A stretch of 12,354 bases of DNA from Bacteroidales bacterium UBA3388 (GTDB lineage Bacteria > Bacteroidota > Bacteroidia > Bacteroidales > P3): the NCBI GenBank assembly GCA_002358855.1, contig DEPQ01000021.1:27274-39627 (forward strand), given 5' to 3'. Shown here one piece after another: positions 7,189 to 12,354 of the stretch. The number at the start of each line of letters is the position of its first letter. The first letter of the stretch is position 1. The notes under the pieces are model-generated. The model did not search any database. It saw nothing but the letters and a program-made list of their open reading frames with translations, and was not told the DNA's origin. The translations under genes and the position numbers were made by a program.

Positions 7189-8111
7189 ACTTCATAAATT
7201 AATGGTACTACAACAGAATTCCCTGCTTGCTTATATTTTGCACTATTTGGAATATTATCAGGGAAAATAAAATTTTCAGGAAAGCCTTGAAAGTTTAAAC
7301 ATTCTTTAGGAGAAAGTTTTCTTATGCCCTTATCGGTTAAAATCAATGGAACATTGTGTCCACCAGTTCCCATATTAGCAGTAAGAGTTGGGCAAACATT
7401 ACTTTTGTTTTCTCTAACGTATTGTCTTCTCCACTGATATATCGTTTTTTTTGAGACTATTTCTTTTACCAATTCATCATAATGAGACATCTTTTCAGTA
7501 TAAAATAACTTTTCATCAGTTAAAGAATAATCTATACAATCTTGTATTGTTTTTGTTAGTTTTATTTTTTGTGGAAAAGTAAAATCAATATTTTCATCTA
7601 CCTGATTTTTGTCAAAACATACTATAAAAATTCTCTCTCTATTTTGAGGAATATTTGCATAATCCATAGCATTGCAGATTTTAAAGAATATCTTATAGTT
7701 TAATCTTTCTAAGGTATCTTTAATTACTTTAAAAGTATTACCATTATCATGAGTATATAAATTCTTAACGTTTTCTAAAAAAACAGCTTTGGGACGATGT
7801 TTTTTTATTATTTCAACGACATCAAAAAATAATGTGCCTCGAGTATCATCAAAACCTTTTCTATAACCAGCGATAGAAAACGCTTGGCAAGGGAAACCTG
7901 CACATAGAATGTCAAAATTTTTAGGTATTTGTTCCTTTACTTCTTTTTGTGTTATATCACCACAAGGAAGTATTCCAAAGTTTAATAGATATGTTTTTTT
8001 TGCATGTTCATCAATTTCTGAAGCAAACACACATTCTCCTCCTAAACTTTGCAAAGCAATATGAAAGCCACCTATACCAGCAAATAAATCAATAAAAGTA
8101 AATTTTTTCAC
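7158..8111 (-). CDS. DNA (cytosine-5) methyltransferase
   Basis: The enzyme transfers a methyl group from S-adenosylmethionine to C5 of cytosine, protecting host DNA from the partner endonuclease. From the GTG at 8111 it has 317 residues, normal for the family. Motifs appear in order: I, FIDLFAGIGG (6-15); IV, GFPCQAFS (72-79) with catalytic Cys75; VI, ENV (113-115); VIII, QNRERIFIV (156-164); IX, RKLSPKECLNFQGFP (264-278); X, KYKQAGNSVVVPL (292-304). The target-recognition region lies between VIII and IX and includes TLTANMGTGGHNVPL. The frame is open upstream to an ATG at 8159, but I chose GTG. It gives the usual start (xKKFTFIDLF), while the extra 16 residues are odd and hydrophobic, and a strong promoter's -7 box (8141-8134) lies downstream of that ATG. 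Product names such as dcm fit generally, but the site specificity is unknown. Confidence 0.93.
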   Translation of the reverse strand: MKKFTFIDLFAGIGGFHIALQSLGGECVFASEIDEHAKKTYLLNFGILPCGDITQKEVKEQIPKNFDILCAGFPCQAFSIAGYRKGFDDTRGTLFFDVVEIIKKHRPKAVFLENVKNLYTHDNGNTFKVIKDTLERLNYKIFFKICNAMDYANIPQNRERIFIVCFDKNQVDENIDFTFPQKIKLTKTIQDCIDYSLTDEKLFYTEKMSHYDELVKEIVSKKTIYQWRRQYVRENKSNVCPTLTANMGTGGHNVPLILTDKGIRKLSPKECLNFQGFPENFIFPDNIPNSAKYKQAGNSVVVPLIYEVCKSIVQTIF

Positions 8112-8133
8112 CCTAAATATGAATATTAACTTG

Positions 8134-8164
8134 CAAAAATAAAGAATAATTTTTAACAAGCAAA
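8134..8164 (-). promoter_or_regulatory. promoter of the restriction-modification operon
   Basis: On the minus strand, TTTG (8164-8161) is followed after exactly 19 bases by TATTTTTG (8141-8134), a full match to the Bacteroidota -33/-7 consensus. Transcription should begin near 8128, leaving a leader of about 17 bases before the GTG at 8111. This decides the methyltransferase start. Confidence 0.8.
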
Positions 8165-8215
8165 AAATATGATTGCTTTCTATTGCTAATAACTCTTTGA
8201 AAATTTTAAAAACTA

Positions 8216-8236
8216 AAAAAAACGCGCCGTTTTTTT
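8216..8236. repeat. short perfect inverted repeat, A-run/CG/CGC/CG/T-run
   Basis: A7CG (8216-8224) pairs with CGT7 (8228-8236) around the 3-base CGC. The GC-rich core stands out in very AT-rich DNA. It could act as a weak terminator in either direction, insulating the methyltransferase promoter from transcription of the helix-turn-helix gene, or as a protein site. Confidence 0.5.
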
Positions 8237-8293
8237 ATGCTGATTTTGACAATTATTTTCTTTGTTTTAACAAAATAAATGAAAGAAAAAAAC

Positions 8294-8333
8294 AAAAATT
8301 CAAAGAAAAAAATTAAAAATTCTTTGATTTTTT
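8294..8333 (-). terminator. possible terminator of the helix-turn-helix gene (imperfect hairpin)
   Basis: Fourteen-base arms (8294-8307 and 8320-8333) pair with one mismatch around a 12-base A/T loop, with core TCAAAGAA/TTCTTTGA. On the minus strand the hairpin is followed by T-rich sequence, as in an intrinsic terminator. The stem is AT-rich and lies about 180 bp after the stop at 8514, so the call is tentative. Confidence 0.35.
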
Positions 8334-8340
8334 TAATTCC

Positions 8341-8407
8341 AAAAATGCATAACTCTACTATAATATATATCTTTATTTATAATTATATCTATTATTATAT
8401 TATTATA
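8341..8407. other. extremely AT-rich tract
   Basis: By hand count 7 of 60 bases in 8341-8400 are G or C, and only two in 8361-8410. The tract directly abuts the three spaced repeats. Such DNA melts easily, as in duplex-unwinding elements of origins; an AT-rich promoter region is the alternative, but no complete TAnnTTTG box is present in it. Confidence 0.6.
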
Positions 8408-8465
8408 TAACAAAATGTTAAGTGGAATTAACAAAATGTTAAGTTTGCTTGATAAAATGTTAAGT
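8408..8465 (+). repeat. three iteron-like direct repeats, 21-bp period
   Basis: The core AAAATGTTAAGT occurs identically at 8412-8423, 8433-8444 and 8454-8465, exactly 21 bp apart, or two helical turns. The first two copies share TAACAAAATGTTAAGT (8408-8423, 8429-8444). Each of these two also contains a dyad, TTAAC-AAAAT-GTTAA in copy two. Same-face spacing points to cooperative binding by a protein, as with plasmid iterons or operator arrays. Confidence 0.85.
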
Positions 8466-8513
8466 TTTTTTCTCTATTCTGGACGGTTTGGATAGATTTG
8501 CACAATGGGGTTG

Positions 8514-8861
8514 TTACCATGATGGTTTTTGTTCTACAAAGGAGTAGTCAAGGAAACTTTCGTTGAAATAGATTGTATTGTTTCGTTTGTAGAGTATGGG
8601 TAGGTATGTTCGGCAGTGTATGGTGTCAAATATTGTTTTGAGACTTCTGCTGATTTGTTCTTGACTCATGCCTAATAGACTGCCTAATGAGGCTTGGCTT
8701 CCGTAGTATCCTTGCTCGCCAAAGCCTCTTATGTAAAAGATTATTAGTAATTCGGAATAAGAGGGTTTTCTTTCTAAATCTTTTCCTGAGCGGGCAAATG
8801 TTTTAATGTATTGAAAAGCTTCCCAATCGATTATTGTAAAGTTTTTGTTTTTCTTGTCCAT
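8514..8861 (-). CDS. small helix-turn-helix DNA-binding protein, unknown role
   Basis: This encodes 115 residues from the ATG at 8861. I do not recognise a named family. Residues about 34-77 look like a winged-helix core: a helix (SYSELLIIFYIRGF), then GSQASLGSLLGMSQEQISRSLKTIF at 52-76, a helix-turn-helix of the kind seen in replication-initiator N-termini and small regulators. Residues 86-105 (LPILYKRNNTIYFNESFL) could form the wing strands. There is no catalytic or membrane segment. It could be a regulator or a truncated initiator-like protein. The 3' end is 49 bp from the iteron-like repeats, an attractive binding site. It lies upstream of and co-oriented with the restriction-modification operon, but 355 bp away, and is not of the Xre-like controller type. 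Its coding strand is C/A-rich, so it follows the strand bias of the right flank rather than of the defence block. Confidence 0.75.
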   Translation of the reverse strand: MDKKNKNFTIIDWEAFQYIKTFARSGKDLERKPSYSELLIIFYIRGFGEQGYYGSQASLGSLLGMSQEQISRSLKTIFDTIHCRTYLPILYKRNNTIYFNESFLDYSFVEQKPSW

Positions 8862-8891
8862 AAATGATTTTTTTAAATTGGTTAGATGTTA

Positions 8892-8899
8892 CAAAGATA
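8892..8899 (-). promoter_or_regulatory. -7 promoter box for the helix-turn-helix gene
   Basis: On the minus strand this is TATCTTTG, an exact TAnnTTTG, 30 bases before the ATG at 8861. The predicted leader is about 25 bases. No clear TTTG lies 19 bases upstream. Confidence 0.6.
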
Positions 8900-8991
8900 C
8901 AAAAAATATATTACATTGATTGCTCTATGTAGAATTGCAAGAGAGTAATGATATTGTTGAAGAGGTGTTGAATTTTTTTTGTTTGATTGTA

Positions 8992-9021
8992 TTGTTGGTT
9001 TAAAAACTTTCTTTATTTTTG
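8992..9021 (+). promoter_or_regulatory. promoter of the AAA ATPase gene
   Basis: TTG (8992-8994), 19 bases, then TATTTTTG (9014-9021) fits the phylum consensus. Transcription would begin near 9027. The first ATG at 9032 would then have almost no leader, whereas the one at 9065 would have about 37 bases. Confidence 0.7.
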
Positions 9022-9032
9022 TTGAATAAAAA

Positions 9033-9046
9033 TGCGTATATACGCA
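9033..9046. promoter_or_regulatory. 14-bp perfect palindrome in the AAA ATPase leader
   Basis: TGCGTATATACGCA is its own reverse complement and lies just after the predicted transcription start and before the ATG at 9065. It may be an operator for a dimeric repressor. If translation began at 9032 it would instead be coding sequence. Confidence 0.5.
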
Positions 9047-9064
9047 AAAATATTCAGTGGAGTT

Positions 9065-10318
9065 ATGGAGATAAAGCGAGATTTATACTTAAACAAACTC
9101 ATAATGAGTATGCACAACGGAATGATAAAGATTGTAACCGGAATCCGTCGTTGTGGAAAGTCGTATTTGCTTTTCAATTTGTTTAGTGATTATCTGAAAT
9201 CACAGGGAGTAGATGAAGGGCATATAATAAAGGTTGATTTAGAAGATAGGCGTAACAAGAAACTGCGAAATCCTGATGCTTTGCTTGAATATATTGATGC
9301 TCATATTACAAAAGAGGGTATGCACTATGTGATGCTTGATGAGGTGCAATGGGTAGAAGAGTTTGAAGATGTATTGAATAGTTATTTGAAAATACCTAAT
9401 GTAGATGTGTATGTAACTGGTAGTAATTCTAAATTTTTGTCGAGTGATGTCATTACTGAATTTAGAGGTCGTGGTGATGAAATAAAGGTTGCACCCTTAT
9501 CATTTAGCGAATATTTCTCTGTGTTTAATGGTTCTAAGCAAGAGGCAATGGAAGAGTATTTGACTTTTGGGGGACTTCCAAAGATTGCAACAATGCGAGG
9601 TAATGAAGAAAAGATGAAATATCTTCAAACCCTCTTTAAGAAAACATATATTACAGATATATTAGAGAGATATAAAATTAAGAACGAAGAAGAGTTGGAG
9701 GAACTTATAAATATTCTTGCTTCTTCAATCGGAGGGCTTATCAATCCAAATAAATTGGTGAAAACTTTTAAGTCGGTAAAGAATGTCTCAATTTCTCCCA
9801 ATACATTGAGCTTTTATCTTGAAATACTACAAGAAGTTTTTATGGTAGAAAAATCTATACGCTACGATATTAAAGGAAAGAAATATATAGATACTCCTGC
9901 AAAGTATTACTTTGCTGATTTGGGTTTGCGTAATGCTCGTATTAATTTTCGTCAATATGAAGTAACTCACTTAATGGAGAATCTGATTTATAATGAACTT
10001 CGTGTTCGTGAATTATTTGTTGATGTTGGGGTTGTAGTGGTAAATACAAAAGATGAAGAAGGAAAAAGTCAGCGTAAACAATTAGAGGTAGATTTTGTGT
10101 GTAATCAAGGTAGTAAGCGTTGTTATATACAATCGGCATTGCGATTGCCAAACGAAGAAAAACGAGAGCAAGAATTACGCTCGTTAATGAATATATCGGA
10201 TAACTTTCAAAAGTTTATAATTACCGAAGATCCGATAAAACGTTATCAAGACGAAAATGGTGTCGTGTTTATGAATATTTATGAATTTTTGCTTGATAAG
10301 GAAAGTTTGAAGGTCTAA
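9065..10318 (+). CDS. AAA-family ATPase with DUF4143 C-terminal domain
   Basis: This encodes 417 residues from the ATG at 9065. The frame extends to an ATG at 9032, but homologues I recall begin near MxIKRDxYL, and the promoter leaves almost no leader for 9032. An AAA_14 domain comes first, with Walker A GIRRCGKS (26-33), Walker B MLDEVQ (90-95), sensor-like VTGSNSKF (117-124) and an arginine-containing FRGRGDE (133-139). The DUF4143 region follows (about 190-370) with HLMENLIYNELR and QLEVDFV, which resemble a nuclease-like fold; the segment expected to hold its lysine reads YIQSAL, so that site is probably inactive. The family is abundant in gut and oral Bacteroidota, often in many copies, and its cellular role is unknown. 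It is cytoplasmic and probably monocistronic. Codon use is G/T-rich, matching the Ca2+-ATPase gene downstream. Confidence 0.9.
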   Translation: MEIKRDLYLNKLIMSMHNGMIKIVTGIRRCGKSYLLFNLFSDYLKSQGVDEGHIIKVDLEDRRNKKLRNPDALLEYIDAHITKEGMHYVMLDEVQWVEEFEDVLNSYLKIPNVDVYVTGSNSKFLSSDVITEFRGRGDEIKVAPLSFSEYFSVFNGSKQEAMEEYLTFGGLPKIATMRGNEEKMKYLQTLFKKTYITDILERYKIKNEEELEELINILASSIGGLINPNKLVKTFKSVKNVSISPNTLSFYLEILQEVFMVEKSIRYDIKGKKYIDTPAKYYFADLGLRNARINFRQYEVTHLMENLIYNELRVRELFVDVGVVVVNTKDEEGKSQRKQLEVDFVCNQGSKRCYIQSALRLPNEEKREQELRSLMNISDNFQKFIITEDPIKRYQDENGVVFMNIYEFLLDKESLKV

Positions 10319-10397
10319 ATCAATGATTATTTATTGTTTTTAAGATGGAAATAAGTGAAATATTTTGTTTTTAGCAATAGATATTTAATTATTTCGT

Positions 10398-10405
10398 TAT
10401 CTTTG
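10398..10405 (+). promoter_or_regulatory. -7 promoter box for the P-type ATPase gene
   Basis: TATCTTTG is an exact TAnnTTTG match, 25 bases before the ATG at 10431, followed by an A-rich leader (AGAAAAGAAA). The -33 element is unclear. Its presence argues that the ATPase gene is transcribed separately from the gene upstream. Confidence 0.65.
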
Positions 10406-10430
10406 CGTGTTAATTTAATTAGAAAAGAAA

Positions 10431-12354
10431 ATGATAACAAACTATCAAGGTTTATCTGATAAAGAGGTTTTAGAAAGTAGGGCAAAGCATGGGGAGAATA
10501 TTCTTACTCCTGCAAAGAAAGTGCCTTTATGGAAGAAGTTTTTGGAGAAATTCAAAGATCCAATGATAATTGTCTTATTGATTGCAGGGGCTTTGTCAAT
10601 TGGAATTTCGTTTTATGAGTATTTCTCGGGAGCTAAGGGATTTAGTGTCTTTTTTGAGCCGGTTGGAATTTTTGTTGCTATTTTTCTTGCAACGGGTTTG
10701 GCTTTTATTTTTGAGCTTAGGGCCGATAGACAGTTTGAGGTCTTAAATAAAGTGAATGATGATGAAATTGTAAAGGTGATACGTAACGGCAAAACCACAG
10801 AGGTTGCAAAGAAAGATGTGGTTGTGGGTGATATTGTCAAGATTACAAACGGCGATGAAGTGCCTGCTGATGCGGAATTGTTGGAAAGCAGTTCTTTAAA
10901 GATAGATGAGTCGAGCCTTACAGGAGAACCGATTTGCGAAAAAACGACTATTGAGGCGGATTTTGATAAAGAGGCTACTTTTGCTTCAAATCACGTGATG
11001 AAAGGAACAAAAGTAATGGAGGGACACGGCATTTGTAGAGTTTTTGCAGTGGGAGATAATACCGAAAATGGAAAAGTGTTTACCGCAGCACAGATTGATT
11101 CAAGTGTTCGTACTCCTTTGAATGAGCAATTAGATAAATTGGGTTCTTTGGTTTCAAAACTTGGTTATGCTATTGCGGGATTGATTATTGTTGGTAGGCT
11201 TTTGCTTTATTTTACAAGTGGTGTAGAGTTTGAGTTAATGGGATTTCTTTCTTATTTGTTGCAAACTTGTATGATTGCTGTTACTTTGATTGTGGTTTCG
11301 GTGCCTGAGGGTTTGCCAATGGCTGTTACTTTGGCTTTGGCTTACAGTATGCAAAAGATGTTGAAGACAAACAACCTTGTTCGTAAGATGCACGCTTGCG
11401 AAACAATGGGTGCGACTTCTGTAATCTGTACTGATAAAACAGGAACGCTTACTCAAAATCAAATGACGGTTTATCAAACAAAATTCTTCTCACTTTCTGA
11501 ACAAAAAATAGGAGAGGATAAATATTCTACTTTGATAAAAGAAGGAATAGCAGTCAATTCTACTGCTTCTTTGGATTTAAGCGAAGAAAAGCCTAAGGTT
11601 ATTGGAAATCCAACTGAGGGTGCGTTGCTTCTTTGGTTGAGAGAAAATGGAGTTGATTACTCTCCGCTAAAAAGAAGCGTTGATGTAAAAGCAGAAATTC
11701 CTTTCTCAACCGAAAGAAAGTTTATGGCGACTTTGGTTTACTCTCCATTGTTAGAAAAAAATGTTCTTTACGTTAAGGGAGCACCTGAAATTGTTCACGC
11801 AATGTGTTGCTCAACTTGCGAAAATGTTTCTAAGGAAGAAATAGATGCTACTTTGCTTGGCTATCAATCGCAAGCAATGCGTACTTTGGGCTTTGCCTAC
11901 AAAATAGTTGAAGAAGGCGAGGAGGTAATCAAAGACTCAAAGGTTGTTGCAAAGGGATTAGAGTTTTTGGGCATTGTTGCAATTTCAGACCCTGTTAGAA
12001 AAGAAGTGCCACAAGCAATAAGAGATTGTATTTCGGCAGGAATAGACATCAAAATCGTTACAGGAGATACCACAGGCACTGCAAAAGAAATTGGACGTCA
12101 AGTAGGACTTTGGCAAGAGGGCGATGGAGAAAGAAATATCATTACAGGACCAGAATTTGCTGCACTTAGCGATGAGGAATTAAGAGAAAGAATTTTGGAT
12201 TTCAAGATTATTTCTCGTGCAAGACCTATGGATAAGAAACGATTAGTAGAAACTCTTCAAGAAATAGGTCAAGTAGTTGCCGTAACGGGTGATGGCACAA
12301 ACGATGCTCCTGCTTTGAAGGCTGCACACGTAGGTTTGTCAATGGGAGATGGTA
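10431..12354 (+). CDS. P-type Ca2+-transporting ATPase, PMCA-like (3' end missing)
   Basis: This is an inner-membrane pump that uses ATP to move cations, most likely Ca2+ out of the cytoplasm. 641 codons are visible and the gene runs off the right edge; full-length relatives have roughly 850-900 residues. The N-terminal cation-ATPase domain begins with YQGLSDKEVLESRAKHGENIL. Transmembrane hairpin one is at about 43-100, with the actuator motif LTGEP at 163-167. The second membrane pair carries VPEGLP (291-296), the ion-binding PEGL motif of type II pumps. The phosphorylation motif DKTGTLT starts at Asp335. KGAPE at 449-453 and PFSTERKF mark the nucleotide domain, and TGD (544-546) and TGDGTNDAPAL (619-629) mark the hinge. 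All key residues seen are intact. The missing C-terminal helices would be needed to settle Ca2+ against Na+ or another cation. Codon use is strongly G/T-rich. Confidence 0.95.
   Translation, partial: MITNYQGLSDKEVLESRAKHGENILTPAKKVPLWKKFLEKFKDPMIIVLLIAGALSIGISFYEYFSGAKGFSVFFEPVGIFVAIFLATGLAFIFELRADRQFEVLNKVNDDEIVKVIRNGKTTEVAKKDVVVGDIVKITNGDEVPADAELLESSSLKIDESSLTGEPICEKTTIEADFDKEATFASNHVMKGTKVMEGHGICRVFAVGDNTENGKVFTAAQIDSSVRTPLNEQLDKLGSLVSKLGYAIAGLIIVGRLLLYFTSGVEFELMGFLSYLLQTCMIAVTLIVVSVPEGLPMAVTLALAYSMQKMLKTNNLVRKMHACETMGATSVICTDKTGTLTQNQMTVYQTKFFSLSEQKIGEDKYSTLIKEGIAVNSTASLDLSEEKPKVIGNPTEGALLLWLRENGVDYSPLKRSVDVKAEIPFSTERKFMATLVYSPLLEKNVLYVKGAPEIVHAMCCSTCENVSKEEIDATLLGYQSQAMRTLGFAYKIVEEGEEVIKDSKVVAKGLEFLGIVAISDPVRKEVPQAIRDCISAGIDIKIVTGDTTGTAKEIGRQVGLWQEGDGERNIITGPEFAALSDEELRERILDFKIISRARPMDKKRLVETLQEIGQVVAVTGDGTNDAPALKAAHVGLSMGDG

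Larger units (their letters stand above)
8165..8513. other. intergenic region: inverted repeats, AT-rich tract and iteron-like repeats
   Basis: No gene is seen in this stretch. From left to right it holds a short perfect inverted repeat (8216-8236), an isolated TTAACAAAAT (8267-8276) matching part of the repeat unit, an imperfect hairpin (8294-8333), an extreme AT tract (8341-8407; only two G or C in 8361-8410) and three 21-bp-spaced repeats (8408-8465). This order of unwinding-prone DNA beside repeats resembles a replication origin or an operator cluster. I saw no consensus DnaA boxes. Confidence 0.6.

Noticed and set aside
8112..8159. ATG start extending the methyltransferase by 16 residues
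   Set aside because: The predicted promoter lies downstream of it, and the family N-terminus begins at the GTG.
8408..8465. CRISPR array
   Set aside because: The repeats are only 12-16 bp with 5-9 bp between them, and no cas gene is present.
8514..8861. Controller (C) protein of the restriction-modification system
   Set aside because: The helix-turn-helix context is not Xre-like, the gene is 355 bp upstream of the operon region, and its composition follows the right flank rather than the defence block.
8160..9030. DnaA boxes (TTATCCACA or close variants)
   Set aside because: I searched both strands by eye and found none, which weakens a standard chromosomal oriC call and is why the origin idea is left as a hypothesis.
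10319..10397. Terminator after the AAA ATPase gene
   Set aside because: Only short imperfect arms (CAATGA/TTATTG) are present, with no stable stem.
1..12354. tRNA, rRNA, insertion sequences or integrase
   Set aside because: I saw no cloverleaf-like stretch, ribosomal RNA sequence, transposase or recombinase motif in any gene.

Overview
The window looks like chromosomal DNA from a low-GC member of the Bacteroidota, probably Bacteroidales-like; I cannot name a genus. Three things point there. There is an outer-membrane barrel receptor with a carboxypeptidase-like regulatory domain. Gene starts have A-rich leaders without Shine-Dalgarno sites. Most genes are preceded by the phylum's -7 promoter box TAnnTTTG.

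Layout, left to right. 1-1838 (minus) is a TonB-dependent outer-membrane receptor cut by the left edge. Diverging from it, 1965-3545 (plus) encodes an exported protein of unknown function, followed 7 bp later by a Fic-family AMP-transferase gene (3553-4551), with a hairpin terminator at 4617-4653. A very AT-rich defence block follows: an AbiH-family abortive-infection gene (4733-6040, plus) convergent with a type II restriction-modification pair (cytosine-5 methyltransferase 8111-7158, then restriction endonuclease 7188-6037, both minus and overlapping). The 354-bp gap 8160-8513 holds the methyltransferase promoter, two inverted repeats, an extremely AT-rich tract and three iteron-like repeats at an exact 21-bp period. 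Next come a small helix-turn-helix protein (8861-8514, minus), an AAA/DUF4143 ATPase (9065-10318, plus) and a P-type Ca2+-ATPase (10431 to the right edge, plus).

The most unusual signal is compositional. On the plus strand, genes left of about 4.6 kb are rich in C and A whichever strand they lie on. Everything right of about 8.5 kb is rich in G and T, again whichever strand codes. A C-rich to G-rich change on the plus strand is the sign expected at a replication origin, although an inversion breakpoint gives the same sign. The AT-rich tract with iteron-like repeats and the small DNA-binding protein sit at the right-hand border of this change. I propose an origin-like locus with a defence island beside it. 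This is inference, and I saw no consensus DnaA boxes.

How the genes may work together: the methyltransferase protects the host sites cut by the endonuclease, AbiH would act as a second, abortive layer against phage, and Fic may be a regulated toxin or modifier. The receptor and the two right-hand genes look like ordinary chromosomal genes. Three likely starts differ from the longest reading frames (1965, 8111 and 9065), chosen mainly from promoter positions.
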